Numbered from the stretch's first letter, positions 1-8,328 are shown. The stretch is 64,000 nucleotides of DNA from Thiohalophilus thiocyanatoxydans (GCF_004366735.1 NZ_SOQX01000001.1:682001-746000), one strand, 5' to 3'. Translations and numbers: made by a program. Notes: a model not told the origin generated them from the sequence alone.

Positions 1-322
1 TCTTGGCCACCTTCTTCTTGGCGACTTTCTTTTTCGCCTTTTTCTTGGCGACTTTCTTCTTGGCCTTCTTCTTGGCTACCTTCTTCTTAGCCTTTTTCTT
101 GGCCACCTTCTTCTTGGCCTTCTTCTTGGCTACCTTCTTCTTAGCCTTTTTCTTGGCGACCTTCTTCTTGGCCTTCTTCTTGGCTACCTTCTTCTTAGCC
201 TTTTTCTTGGCAACCTTCTTCTTGGTTGCGCGTTTCTTAGCGACTTTTTTCTTCGCTACCTTTTTGCGAGAAGCGGTTTTCTTCTTCGCGACTTTCTTCT
301 TGGCTTTTTTCTTCGTTGCCAT
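1..322 (-). CDS. Histone H1-like lysine/alanine-rich DNA-binding protein (C-terminus beyond left edge)
   Basis: The reading begins at ATG 322 after a good ribosome site (GGAGGG) and runs off the window, so at least 107 codons are present. The protein is almost only Lys, Ala and Val with a little Arg, Thr and Ser, in blocks such as KKKVAKKKAKKKVAKKKA. From about base 230 to the edge the DNA repeats with a period of 54 bp (18 residues); the same GGCTACC landmark recurs at 74, 128 and 182. This composition is typical of bacterial histone H1-like C-terminal-tail proteins (AlgP/Hc1 type) that bind DNA non-specifically and compact the nucleoid. Function is inferred from composition; the full length is unknown. 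The repeat array makes length variation between strains likely. Confidence 0.8.
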   Translation of the reverse strand, partial: MATKKKAKKKVAKKKTASRKKVAKKKVAKKRATKKKVAKKKAKKKVAKKKAKKKVAKKKAKKKVAKKKAKKKVAKKKAKKKVAKKKAKKKVAKKKAKKKVAKKKVAK

Positions 323-361
323 AGTTAACAACCCTCCAGAGTTGAGCACTGAGTTTAGCAG

Positions 362-367
362 AGTATA
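362..367 (-). promoter_or_regulatory. Possible -10 box of the histone H1-like gene
   Basis: On the minus strand the hexamer TATACT lies about 40 bases before the ATG at 322, which would give a leader of about 33 nt containing the GGAGGG ribosome site. I see no clear -35 element at 17 bp; the upstream DNA is very AT-rich. This is a pattern match only. Confidence 0.35.
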
Positions 368-1117
368 GCCAACTAAAATAAAAATGCTAGTAATGCAATT
401 AATTTTTTGCCGTTAGCGCTTGTATTGTATGAATTTCAGCTTTGATACGCCAGATTTCCGGTTTGTATAACGGCTGAAGGGAAAATTTTTAGTTGCGGAA
501 GGAAAATTTTGCCTACGAAGAGGGGGCTTAGGCAAGAATTTTTGTTTTTGTGTTGCGGATCGGTCATTGAAAGCGCTGATCGTGATGCGTTGACCGGCTG
601 ATACACGTCTCAAACACGATCAAAGCGGTTGTTCGACGTTGTTCAGTGCCAATTTAGCGTTGAATTTTTACAATGGCCCGAAAATTTTGCTTGTGAAAGG
701 CTCTGACGTGGCTTATGAGTTAAAAAATTTTAGAGATCCTGCCCCACCGTCTGGTGTTAGCAAGCCGTGAGTGACGCTGACACGGCTTCTGAATAAGAAA
801 ATTTCGCTTTTAACGGCGGATTTTTTGCTCTGGCAGGCATTGAAGCCGATTTGCAGGGCTGATAACGCGATTTCATCGTTATCTTCGTCGTGTCTGCACG
901 CTTGTCGAGAGCAAAATTCAGCGTTGAAGATGTCTTTGTCGTGATTGAAGATAAAAATTTATTGCATGATGCAATTTTTCAGGGCTATCAGGGGTCGATC
1001 GTGCCTGATTGAGCCTGTCCAGGCGCTTGTGTTCGTTGTCAGCGGCGATGATCGGCCTGCATCAACGCAAAAGCGGCCCGCGGGCCGCTTTGATGGAGCT
1101 GAATCGGAGCGCTGGCT
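368..1117. other. Gene-free AT-rich region with repeated AAAATTTT tracts
   Basis: About 750 bp without a convincing gene. It is richer in A+T than its surroundings and holds AAAATTTT at 482, 503, 681 and 724, plus near copies (AGAATTTTT around 535, GAATTTTTA around 662, GAAAATTTCG around 796). Two copies share a longer context, GAAAATTTTGCYT followed by a GAA. A perfect 7-bp-arm hairpin (ATTGCAT/ATGCAAT) lies at 961-975, flanked by A and T runs. The 66-codon reading at 413-613 has no recognisable features. A-tract arrays of this kind usually bend DNA; a role as control region or binding zone for the adjacent histone-like gene is inference. Confidence 0.5.
1069..1091 (-). terminator. Likely terminator hairpin after the EVE-domain gene
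   Basis: A near-perfect palindrome, AAAGCGGCCC/GGGCCGCTTT with a CG centre, lies 27 bp past the stop of the EVE gene. Read on the minus strand it ends in four T residues, so it is a GC-rich hairpin with a short U-run. The T-run is weak for an intrinsic terminator. Confidence 0.6.
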
Positions 1118-1582
1118 TCAACGTTTTTCCATCTTGAGGATATGTTGCCAGTGTTTTTTCTCCACCGGCATGACTGACAGGCGGTTGCCACGCTGTAGCA
1201 GTTTCATTCCCTCCAGTGCTTTTTCCTGTTTCATCTCCTGCAGGGAGACGGTGCGGTCGAATTTGCGCACGAATTTGATGTTGACCATGTACCAGCGCGG
1301 ATTTTCCGGGTCACTTTTGGGGTCGTAGTATTTGGATTTCGGGTCCCAGGCGGTGTGATCCGGATAACCTTCCTTGACGACCTCGGCGATGCCGACGATG
1401 CCCGGCTCCTTGCAGTTGGAGTGGTAAAAAAAGACCTGATCGCCCTTTTTCATCTCGTCGCGCATCATGTTGCGGGCCTGATAGTTGCGCACCCCGTCCC
1501 AGTGGTCGGTCTTGCGCGGCATGGCGGCCAGGTCGTCGATGCCGAAAACGTCAGGTTCGGATTTCATCAGCCAGTAATTCAT
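1118..1582 (-). CDS. EVE domain-containing protein (THYN1-like)
   Basis: This 154-residue protein opens with MNYWLMKSEPDVF, the start of most bacterial EVE proteins, and continues with WDGVRNYQARN, FFYHSNCKEPGIVG and RWYMVNIKF, which together form the PUA-like EVE fold along its whole length. The eukaryotic relative is thymocyte nuclear protein 1. EVE domains bind modified bases in nucleic acid through an aromatic pocket; the cellular substrate of this bacterial form is not established. It is a single-domain protein of normal family length. It is followed by a hairpin terminator and precedes fau by 156 bp in which I see nothing, so it is probably transcribed separately or as the last gene after fau. 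Confidence 0.9.
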   Translation of the reverse strand: MNYWLMKSEPDVFGIDDLAAMPRKTDHWDGVRNYQARNMMRDEMKKGDQVFFYHSNCKEPGIVGIAEVVKEGYPDHTAWDPKSKYYDPKSDPENPRWYMVNIKFVRKFDRTVSLQEMKQEKALEGMKLLQRGNRLSVMPVEKKHWQHILKMEKR

Positions 1583-1738
1583 GCGGATCTCCTCTTGGAA
1601 CGTGGCCGGATTATTTCACAAATTTCGCGCGGGGCGCAGCGTTCACCAGGCAGTGGCGAGAGGTCGCTATATTCACAGGGCGTGCCCGCATGAGCCCTGC
1701 AGGGTATTTTCCTGACGGGCAGGCGACTCTGTGCGCGA

Positions 1739-2347
1739 TCAATCCGGGGTATGTGCAGGGAATCGTTGTATCCCCTGCTCGGTGGCAATACCGTCCAGTG
1801 GCACGTCCCAGACGGCGCGATCGATCTGCCCGACCTGTTGAAAGCCATAGGCGGTGCCCAGCAGCCAGGGCCGCTGCCAGTGACGCCGGTAGCGGCGAAA
1901 ACCGAAGGTGCGATCATAGAATCCGCCGCCCATGCCGACCCGGTTACCCGCGTGATCGAAGGCCACCAGCGGCATGAGTACCAGATCCAGGGACATGGGG
2001 CTGAACAGCCGATCGCGACGGCTGTGCACCGGTTCGGGGATGCCGAAGCGGTTGGGAATCAGTTGCGTATCGGAGTGGTAAGGCAAGAACCACATGCGCC
2101 GGCCGTTACGCGGGCCAAGTACCGGCAGATAACAGAGTTTGTTCTGCTGCCAGGCGTACTCCATCAGGTAACCCAGGTCGATTTCGCCGTCATTGGGCAG
2201 ATAAAAGGCGATGCGACGCGCCAGATGAAACAGCCGATGCGCGGCAAGGTGTTCGGCCAGCATCAGTGACGCATCGCGTTGTTGCTCCGCCGACAGCGCG
2301 CGGCGCTTGTCGCGCATGGTAAAGCGCAGGGATTTTCGATCAGTCAT
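1739..2347 (-). CDS. fau: 5-formyltetrahydrofolate cyclo-ligase
   Basis: The enzyme converts 5-formyl-THF to 5,10-methenyl-THF with ATP in the cytosol, returning a storage folate to the one-carbon pool. The 202-residue protein has the basic N-terminal segment MRDKRRALS, the middle block YLPNDGEIDL and the nucleotide-binding block GMGGGFYDRTF (about residues 138-148), all expected for the family. ATG 2347 is the only sensible start. It lies downstream of zapA and 6S RNA on the same strand, the conserved gammaproteobacterial arrangement in which 6S RNA and this gene (ygfA in E. coli) are co-transcribed. The folate link with the gcv operon, thyA and folA in the same window is thematic, not proof of co-regulation. 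Confidence 0.95.
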   Translation of the reverse strand: MTDRKSLRFTMRDKRRALSAEQQRDASLMLAEHLAAHRLFHLARRIAFYLPNDGEIDLGYLMEYAWQQNKLCYLPVLGPRNGRRMWFLPYHSDTQLIPNRFGIPEPVHSRRDRLFSPMSLDLVLMPLVAFDHAGNRVGMGGGFYDRTFGFRRYRRHWQRPWLLGTAYGFQQVGQIDRAVWDVPLDGIATEQGIQRFPAHTPD

Positions 2348-2417
2348 TATTCAATAGTAATATTTTCAATAATTTATGTCACCCGGTAGCGGAGACCCAC
2401 GGGTTGGGGCGTTTTTA

Positions 2418-2556
2418 AAAGTGCTGAGTACTAAGTACTTAGTGCTGAGTCGGGAGTCGGGAGTCGGGAATGGGGAGTGGGGAAGATGCTGACGCAGGAG
2501 CGGATCATCTGGATCGGGTTTTGATCTTCCTCGTCACTCGTCCCTCGCCCCTGCGT
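2418..2556. repeat. Degenerate short-unit repeat element (GAGTCGG / CTCGTCC type)
   Basis: The gap between fau and 6S RNA holds GTGCTGAGTACTAAGTAC and its inverted half, then GAGTCGGGAGTCGGGAGTCG (7-bp units), and about 50 bp later TCACTCGTCCCTCGCCCC on the same strand. The left and right parts are roughly complementary. It resembles the CTCGTCCCTCG elements at 29139-29220 and 60633-60782. Confidence 0.55.
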
Positions 2557-2580
2557 CCGAAGGACGCGGTTTGTTGATAG

Positions 2581-2776
2581 GGAGGGCGCGCCCCCGCCTG
2601 TACCGTGGTGATCTTCGTCTTGAACCGGAGGTTCAAGGTGGGAGCGTCTTCCGGCGTATCAGGCTTTCCGGTCCAGGCCGGACTTGCACACAACACCGAA
2701 TCTCGGCTCCCGGGGATTTATTTATCGGCTCAAGAGTATCCCGATCGACTCACGCATACCGCAGGGGGCGCCCATT
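2581..2776 (-). ncRNA. ssrS: 6S RNA
   Basis: On the minus strand the 3' half holds CACCTTGAACC then CCGGTTCAAG, the hallmark hairpin of gammaproteobacterial 6S RNA, and the 5' half holds TGAGCCGATA, which matches the E. coli 6S sequence at the same place. The closing stem can form between GGGCGCCCCCTGC (2773-2761) and GCGGGGGCGCGCCC near 2585-2600. The position between zapA and fau is the classical one. 6S RNA mimics an open promoter and holds sigma-70 RNA polymerase in stationary phase. End points are estimated from the stem; the short reading at 2505-2696 inside it is a shadow. Confidence 0.9.
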
Positions 2777-2791
2777 GCTCGGTTGTCGGCG

Positions 2792-3109
2792 TCAGATTTC
2801 AAGCTGACGGGTTTTGAACAGGGCATCCTCGATCTTGTCCTGGATGCCCTTGATACGGCCACTGACATCACTGTCCATCTTGCTGTCAGGGCCAGACTGT
2901 GTCAGTAGCTCATGAGAGATATTCAGCGCGGCCATCACCGCGATGCGATCGGTCCCGATGATCTTGCCGCTATCGCGGATTTCGCGCATCTTCATGTCCA
3001 GGTAATCGGCCGAGCGCATCAGTTCGTGCTTCTCCTCTTCCGGACAGGCAATCAGGTACTCCTTGTCCAGGATGTGCACGGTGACTGTGTTGGCCGGCTT
3101 TTCACTCAT
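2792..3109 (-). CDS. zapA: Cell division protein ZapA
   Basis: ZapA binds FtsZ and bundles its filaments at mid-cell. The 105-residue protein has the N-terminal globular part (VTVHILDKEYLIACPEEE) and MREIRDSGKIIGTDRIAVMAALNI, the conserved block before the C-terminal coiled coil (about residues 70-105). The ATG at 3109 lies inside the end of the zapB-like gene, an 8-nt overlap (ATGAGTGA), so the pair is translationally coupled. 6S RNA follows 16 bp after the stop. Length and order match the family. Confidence 0.95.
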   Translation of the reverse strand: MSEKPANTVTVHILDKEYLIACPEEEKHELMRSADYLDMKMREIRDSGKIIGTDRIAVMAALNISHELLTQSGPDSKMDSDVSGRIKGIQDKIEDALFKTRQLEI

Positions 3110-3308
3110 TTTCCATTGCCTTGAGTTTCTCGATCATCGCCTCGACCCGGCTGCGCGCCAGCTCGGTTTTTTCCACCAGCTGATTGCGCTCCGACATCAG
3201 GTTCGTCTGACTGTCGCGCAGGGTTTTGTTCTCCTGCTGCAACCGGTCAACGGCCTTGATAAGGTCATCGACGCGGGTTTCAAGCTTTTTCAGATCCAGT
3301 TCGTCCAT
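3102..3308 (-). CDS. ZapB-like coiled-coil protein (TIGR02449 family)
   Basis: This is a small protein of 68 residues, nearly all one coiled coil: LETRVDDLIKAVDRLQQEN continuing with heptads to the end. A family of this size and sequence (TIGR02449) regularly precedes zapA in Pseudomonas and relatives and is described as ZapB-like. The start is taken at ATG 3308; a TTG one codon earlier is less likely. The 8-nt overlap with zapA implies one operon and a shared role at the division ring, probably linking ZapA to other factors. The name zapB is not given because sequence similarity to E. coli ZapB is only general. Confidence 0.85.
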   Translation of the reverse strand: MDELDLKKLETRVDDLIKAVDRLQQENKTLRDSQTNLMSERNQLVEKTELARSRVEAMIEKLKAMENE

Positions 3309-3500
3309 CAAATATCACTTGTAAGTTGTTGTTATTCCTGATTCGAGACGTCCATCCTGCCCATGGCTCAATATAGAGCGGTGGCCGGGCAGGGTCAACG
3401 GGCTCGTGTAGGCAAAAAACAGGGATTCGCGGCCCCGCGGCTGTTGCTCGCCGGACAAATAGCTTATCCTCTCGGCTTTCAGACGTTGTATTCCATATAT

Positions 3501-4073
3501 ATGAGCCAGACACTTCCCGATTTTGATCAGATTACCGATGCCCTGCGGGCACTGGGTGCCGAGAGCGAGGCCGCGGAAAACCACGGTTTGCTGTGTGCCA
3601 TGTTGTCGACCATGGAAGGGGTGACAGCCGATGCCTGGCTGGATATCGCCCTCTCCGGGACAGGCCAGGATGCCCTGGCGCCGGAGCCGCCCGAGTCCCT
3701 GCGGACCCTGTTCGAGGAAACCCGCCGCCAGTTCGACAGCGACGAGTTCGATTTTCATTTATTGTTACCCCACGACGAGGCGATCCTGGCGGTGCGGGTC
3801 GAAGCCCTCGGGCACTGGTGCCAGGGCTTTCTGGCCGGCCTGGCGGTCGGTGGCATCCAGCAACCGGAGAACCTGCCCGGCGAGCTGCCGGAGATCATCA
3901 AGGACATGCTGGAGATCTCCCGCGCCGAAGGCTACGAGCTGGAAGGTGACAGCGAAGACGAGGCCGCCTACACCGAACTGGTGGAGTACCTGCGGATGGG
4001 CGTACTGCTGTTTCGCGAGGAGCTACGCCGACAGTTTTCCGGCGCGGGCGACGGCGAGGTGCCGATACATTAA
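3501..4073 (+). CDS. ygfB: UPF0149 family protein YgfB
   Basis: This 190-residue all-helical protein has the family blocks AENHGLLCAM (residues about 27-36), LGHWCQGFLAGL and AAYTELVEYLRMGVLL. The longer reading from 3363 begins in a non-conserved stretch, and the conserved region begins right after ATG 3501, so that start is used; no strong ribosome site is visible. ygfB precedes pepP-ubiH-ubiI in many gammaproteobacteria, as here, and is divergent from zapB/zapA. In Pseudomonas aeruginosa YgfB has been linked to AmpC beta-lactamase control; whether that holds here is unknown. Confidence 0.9.
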   Translation: MSQTLPDFDQITDALRALGAESEAAENHGLLCAMLSTMEGVTADAWLDIALSGTGQDALAPEPPESLRTLFEETRRQFDSDEFDFHLLLPHDEAILAVRVEALGHWCQGFLAGLAVGGIQQPENLPGELPEIIKDMLEISRAEGYELEGDSEDEAAYTELVEYLRMGVLLFREELRRQFSGAGDGEVPIH

Positions 4074-4409
4074 ACCAAAGGGGCTAGTTACTAGAGGCTA
4101 GGTACGAGGTGGTTTTGTGTGAACTGAATTTATATCACCCCTCCCGGGCCCTTCGGGCAGGGACGAGTATCTAGGTACTAGGGGCGAGGCGATTTTGTAT
4201 GGGCCGATTTTATATTACCCCTCCCTAACCCTCCCCTGGAAGGGGAGGGGACGATGTAGCTAATAGCAAAGATCGGTTCCCCCTCCCTCCGGGACGAGTC
4301 CAGGGATGGACTCGGTAGAGCGAAGCAGGAAGCCAGAGCCGAGGGGGTTAGGGGGAGGGGATCAATTAACAGGCTAGAACCTGGAGACTAGTAACTAGAA
4401 TCTGATCTT
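4074..4409. repeat. Composite intergenic repeat region
   Basis: This gap of 336 bp between ygfB and pepP is built from repeats. Two related tracts follow one another: CTAGGTACGAGGTGGTTTTG (about 4100) and CTAGGTACTAGGGGCGAGG (about 4171), each continuing to TTTATATYACCCCTCCC. A GC hairpin CCCTCCCCTGG/AAGGGGAGGGG lies near 4230-4252, and an outer inverted pair (CCCCCTCCCTCCGGG near 4279, GAGGGGGTTAGGGGGAGGGG near 4342) encloses about 60 bp. CTAGTAACTAGAA directly before pepP echoes the CTAGTTACTAGAGG at the left end. No gene or clear promoter is seen. Confidence 0.6.
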
Positions 4410-5717
4410 ATGAATACACAGGAATTTACCAAACGCCGCAAGCAGCTGATGGAGCTGATGGGACCCGATTCGGTGGCGATTCTGCCGGCGGCGCCGATGC
4501 GCATGCGCAATCGCGACAGCGAGTTTCATTACCGCCAGGACAGCGACTTTTATTACCTGACCGGTTTCCCCGAGCCGGATGCGGTGGTGGTGCTGGTGCC
4601 GGGGCGGGCGCATGGTGAATATATTCTGTTCTGCCGCGAGAGCGATCCCGACATGGAGGTGTGGACCGGGGCCCGTGCCGGGCAGGACGGTGCGGTGGAG
4701 CATTACAAGGCGGATGATTCGTTTCCCATCGACGACATCGACGACATCCTGCCCGGTCTGCTGGAGAACAAGGAGCGGGTGTTTTATACCATGGGCGCCA
4801 GTCCCGATTTCGATCAGCGGCTGATCGGCTGGGTCAATCGTCTGCGCAAGCAGTCCCGCGCCGGCATTCACACCCCGGGCGAGTTTGTCTCGCTGGAACA
4901 TCACCTGCACGACATGCGGCTGTACAAGAGCAGTAACGAGATCAAGGCGATGCGCAAGGCGGCTAAAATCTCTGCCCGGGCGCATAGTCGCGCCATGCAG
5001 GCGTGCAAGCCGGGCATGGGCGAATATCAACTCGAGGCCGAGCTGCTTTACAACTTCATGCACCAGGGCGCTCGCTTTCCGGCCTATCCCTCCATTGTCG
5101 GCAGCGGCGCCAACGGCTGTATTTTGCATTACGTTGATAATCACTCGGTATTGAACGACGGGGATCTGGTGCTCATCGATGCGGGAGCCGAGTATGACTA
5201 TTACGCGGCGGATATCTCCCGTACCTTTCCCGTTAACGGCAAATACAGCAAGGCGCAACGGACCCTGTACGATATCGTACTGGACGCCCAGTACGCGGCC
5301 ATCGAACAGGTCAAACCGGGCAATCACTGGAACGATCCGCATGAGGCGGCGGTCAGGGTGCTGACGCAAGGGCTCAGGGATGTGGGGATCCTCGAAGGCG
5401 AGCTGGACAAACTGATCGCGGACCAGGCCTATAAACCCTATTTCATGCACCGTACCGGCCACTGGCTGGGGATGGATGTGCATGATGTGGGGGATTACAA
5501 GGTGGATACCGAATGGCGGGTACTCGAGCCGGGCATGACCCTGACCGTGGAGCCCGGCCTCTATCTGTCGGCCCGGCATAGTGAGCTGGCAAAGAAGTGG
5601 CACAACATCGGGATTCGCATCGAGGACGATGTGCTGGTGACTAAAGAGGGTTACGAAGTACTGAGCCGGGATGTGCCCAAGGATCCTGACGAGATCGAGG
5701 CGTTGATGGCCGGATGA
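4410..5717 (+). CDS. pepP: Xaa-Pro aminopeptidase P
   Basis: This M24B dinuclear manganese peptidase removes the N-terminal residue from peptides with proline second. The 435-residue protein has the creatinase-type N-terminal domain (FTKRRKQLMELM, ending about residue 170) and the pita-bread catalytic domain. The metal ligands are visible as DAGAEYDYYAADISR, HRTGHWLGMDVHD, TVEPGLY and GIRIEDDVLV. The start at ATG 4410 gives MNTQEFTKRRK, matching the family. The stop overlaps the ubiH start by four bases (ATGA), so pepP heads a pepP-ubiH-ubiI operon as in E. coli. Confidence 0.95.
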   Translation: MNTQEFTKRRKQLMELMGPDSVAILPAAPMRMRNRDSEFHYRQDSDFYYLTGFPEPDAVVVLVPGRAHGEYILFCRESDPDMEVWTGARAGQDGAVEHYKADDSFPIDDIDDILPGLLENKERVFYTMGASPDFDQRLIGWVNRLRKQSRAGIHTPGEFVSLEHHLHDMRLYKSSNEIKAMRKAAKISARAHSRAMQACKPGMGEYQLEAELLYNFMHQGARFPAYPSIVGSGANGCILHYVDNHSVLNDGDLVLIDAGAEYDYYAADISRTFPVNGKYSKAQRTLYDIVLDAQYAAIEQVKPGNHWNDPHEAAVRVLTQGLRDVGILEGELDKLIADQAYKPYFMHRTGHWLGMDVHDVGDYKVDTEWRVLEPGMTLTVEPGLYLSARHSELAKKWHNIGIRIEDDVLVTKEGYEVLSRDVPKDPDEIEALMAG

Positions 5718-6979
5718 ACGCAACCAAGCCGAATGCAACCAAGCTGAACGAGTTTGATCTGGTGATTGTCGGCGGCGGCCTGGTCGGCGCCAGCCTGGCC
5801 TGTGCCCTGGCCGAGTCACCGCTGCGTATCGCGATGGTTGAGGCGCAGCCGTTCAATACCGAACAACATCCCGGCTTTGATGCGCGCACCGTGGCGCTGG
5901 CCGCCGGTTCGCAACAGATCTTTAACGCCATGGGCTTGTGGGAGGCGATCGCCGCGCAGGGGGTGACGCCGATCCGCCGTATTCATGTCTCCGATCGCGG
6001 CCACGCCGGCAGCGCGCACCTGGATGCCGCCGAGCAGGGGCTGGCGGCGATGGGCTACGTGGCCGACATCCGGGTTCTCGGCCAGGTGCTCTCCCGGCAA
6101 CTTGAACAACAGGCCAATGTGACCCTGTTCTGTCCGGCCAGCGTCAAGGCGGTACAGTTTGCGCCGGCGCACGCGAAGGTCGTTTTGCAGCACGACGATG
6201 CACTGCACGAGATTACCGCGGCTCTGGTGGTGGCGGCGGATGGCGGAAATTCGTTTATTCGCAACGACAGCGGCATTGCCACCTTCACCCTCGATTATCA
6301 TCAGAGTGCGCTGATCAGCAACGTGGCCGTGGATCGTCCCCACCGGAACATTGCTTACGAGCGCTTTACCGACAGCGGACCGATGGCGCTGCTGCCGACC
6401 CGCGACGAGCAGGGCAACGACAACACCTTTGCCCTGGTCTGGACCCTCAAACCGGAACAGGTGGAGGCGGTGCAGGGCTGGGACGAGGCCACTTTTTTGT
6501 CCCAACTGCAACAACGTTTCGGCGAGCGGGCCGGGCAGTTTACCCGCAGCAGTCAACGGCATCTCTATCCGCTGAAATTCCTGCAAACCCGCGAGCACGT
6601 GCGGCCGCGCCTGGCTGTGATTGGTAACGCCGCGCATACCCTGCATCCGGTCGCGGGGCAGGGGTTTAATCTCGGGCTGCGTGACGTGGCGGTGCTCTCA
6701 CAGGTGCTGATCGACGCGCTGGCACAGAATGACGATCCCGGTGATCTGGGTGTCCTGCGTCGGTATGCCCGCTGGCGCCGGCGGGATCATCTGCAGACCT
6801 CACTGGCCACTGATGCGCTGGTGCGGGTGTTCTCCAACAATTTCCTGCCCCTGGCGGTGGCGCGCAACCTGGGACTGACGCTGCTGGATACCCTGCCGCC
6901 GCTGAAAAAACAGCTGGTGCGCCATGCCATGGGCTATGTGGGCAAACTGCCGCGTCTGGCGCGGGGATTGAAGCCGTGA
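5714..6979 (+). CDS. ubiH: 2-octaprenyl-6-methoxyphenol hydroxylase UbiH
   Basis: This flavoprotein mono-oxygenase hydroxylates the ring at C1 in aerobic ubiquinone synthesis, in the membrane-associated Ubi complex. The 421-residue protein has the FAD Rossmann motif LVIVGGGLVGASLA (from about residue 16), the DARTVAL block and the second FAD motif GNAAHTLHPVAGQGFNLGL near residue 300; GNAA rather than GDAA is usual in UbiH. It overlaps pepP and ubiI by four bases at each end. The extra N-terminal residues (MNATKPNATKLNE) hold a tandem NATK, harmless and probably lineage-specific. Confidence 0.93.
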   Translation: MNATKPNATKLNEFDLVIVGGGLVGASLACALAESPLRIAMVEAQPFNTEQHPGFDARTVALAAGSQQIFNAMGLWEAIAAQGVTPIRRIHVSDRGHAGSAHLDAAEQGLAAMGYVADIRVLGQVLSRQLEQQANVTLFCPASVKAVQFAPAHAKVVLQHDDALHEITAALVVAADGGNSFIRNDSGIATFTLDYHQSALISNVAVDRPHRNIAYERFTDSGPMALLPTRDEQGNDNTFALVWTLKPEQVEAVQGWDEATFLSQLQQRFGERAGQFTRSSQRHLYPLKFLQTREHVRPRLAVIGNAAHTLHPVAGQGFNLGLRDVAVLSQVLIDALAQNDDPGDLGVLRRYARWRRRDHLQTSLATDALVRVFSNNFLPLAVARNLGLTLLDTLPPLKKQLVRHAMGYVGKLPRLARGLKP

Positions 6980-8169
6980 GCCGGGATTACGATCTGATCA
7001 TCGTCGGCGGCAGCATGGTCGGGGCCAGCCTGGCCTGTGCCCTGGCCGACACCCCGTTACGGATTGCCCTGCTCGATGCAAAACGTTTCGAGGCCGACTG
7101 GCCGGCCGACGGGTTCGATCTGCGGGTCAGTGCCATCACCCGTGCCAGCGAGGCATTTTTGCAACAGCTGGATGCCTGGCCTGGCGATCACGCTGAACGG
7201 GTCAGTCCGTTTCGCGAGATGCATGTCTGGGATGCCACCGGCGATGGTGTGATTCACTTTGACAGCGCCGAACTGGGCGAGGCGACACTCGGGCACATTG
7301 TCGAAAACCGGGTGCTGATCAAAACGTTGCATCGGCAAATCGACGCGGCGAAGAATATCGATTATCTGGCCCCGGTGGCACCGACGGCGATCGAATTCGA
7401 TGACAAACAGGCGCGCCTGCTCCTGGAAGACGGTGAACCGCTGACGGCGAAGCTGCTGGTCGGGGCCGACGGTGGCAATTCGTGGGTACGGCGTCAGGCC
7501 GGAATCAGTGTGCGCGGCTGGGATTATGATCAGGCCGCGCTGGTCACCTGGGTGAAAACCGAACAGTTTCACCAGGAGACCGCCTGGCAACGCTTCTTGC
7601 CCGACGGGCCACTGGCGTTTTTGCCGCTGAGCGAGGGCTATTCCTCGATTGTCTGGTCCACCTCGCCGCAGCATGCGCGGCAACTGCAGCAGCTGGACGA
7701 GGCGCCGTTTCGTCAGGAACTGGCCGCCAGCTTCGGGCATACCCTGGGCGAGATCGAAGACAGCGGCCCGCGCGCTGTGTTCCCGTTGCGCTTTTTCGAA
7801 ACCGAACATTACATTCGTCCACGCCTGACACTGGTCGGCGATGCGGCGCATACCATTCATCCGCTGGCCGGGCAGGGGGTCAACCTCGGCTTCGCCGATG
7901 CCCAATCCCTGGCGCAGGTGATCCGCGAGGCGCAGCAACGGCAACAGGACATTGGCAGCCAGCCGGTCCTGCGCCGTTACGAGCGCTGGCGACGCGCCGA
8001 CAACCGCGCCATGTTGATCGCCATGGACAGCTTTAAACGTCTGTTCGGCAGTCAATGGGGGCCGCTGCGCTGGTTGCGCAACACTGGCCTCAACCTGACT
8101 GACCGGCTCGGCCCGCTCAAACAGATCATCATGCGCCAGGCGATGGGGAGCCCGCCGGACCGCGACTAG
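6976..8169 (+). CDS. ubiI: Ubiquinone hydroxylase UbiI (VisC family)
   Basis: This second FAD mono-oxygenase of 397 residues is of the UbiH/UbiF/VisC/COQ6 family. It has YDLIIVGGSMVGASLAC at the N-terminus and GDAAHTIHPLAGQGVNLGFAD near residue 290. By position after ubiH it corresponds to UbiI, the C5 hydroxylase; sequence alone does not exclude UbiF-like C6 activity. It starts with GTG at 6976, overlapping the ubiH stop (GTGA). The ubiH and ubiI proteins resemble each other along their whole length, a tandem duplication that is ancient and common to the class. After the stop there are 160 bp before the iron-regulated promoter. Confidence 0.88.
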   Translation: MSRDYDLIIVGGSMVGASLACALADTPLRIALLDAKRFEADWPADGFDLRVSAITRASEAFLQQLDAWPGDHAERVSPFREMHVWDATGDGVIHFDSAELGEATLGHIVENRVLIKTLHRQIDAAKNIDYLAPVAPTAIEFDDKQARLLLEDGEPLTAKLLVGADGGNSWVRRQAGISVRGWDYDQAALVTWVKTEQFHQETAWQRFLPDGPLAFLPLSEGYSSIVWSTSPQHARQLQQLDEAPFRQELAASFGHTLGEIEDSGPRAVFPLRFFETEHYIRPRLTLVGDAAHTIHPLAGQGVNLGFADAQSLAQVIREAQQRQQDIGSQPVLRRYERWRRADNRAMLIAMDSFKRLFGSQWGPLRWLRNTGLNLTDRLGPLKQIIMRQAMGSPPDRD

Positions 8170-8328
8170 ATCCAGCTGCGAGTGGCTGGAAGCCGGTTTT
8201 CGTGGCCGTCCGGGGCCGGCGTATGGCCGAATCGCGAGAAGTCCCTTTTTATGATAGGGAAACAGTACCGGGCCCCGGCGGCGGTCGTGCCTCTGGTCGC
8301 CCCGGGCAGTAAACAGCGTCGCTCCCTG

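Noticed and set aside
74-188. Regular 54-bp repeats considered as a CRISPR-like array
   Set aside because: No unique spacers; the repeats are contiguous coding units of the histone-like protein.
3-368. Plus-strand reading of repeated Phe/Leu/Ala/Thr over the left edge
   Set aside because: It is the exact antisense of the lysine/alanine-rich histone-like gene, which has a ribosome site and a known composition.
413-613. Minus-strand 66-codon reading in the AT-rich gap
   Set aside because: No ribosome site, no family resemblance, composition like the surrounding non-coding DNA.
1579-1917. Minus-strand reading overlapping the start of the EVE gene and the end of fau
   Set aside because: It overlaps the conserved C-terminal half of fau in another frame and shows no family features.
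2505-2807. Short readings on both strands over the 6S RNA locus
   Set aside because: They overlap a recognised structured RNA and have no coding features.
4395-5819. Long minus-strand reading opposite pepP
   Set aside because: Antisense shadow caused by GC-rich third codon positions; the same holds for readings opposite surA (37798-39276), lptD and gatA (59169-60611).
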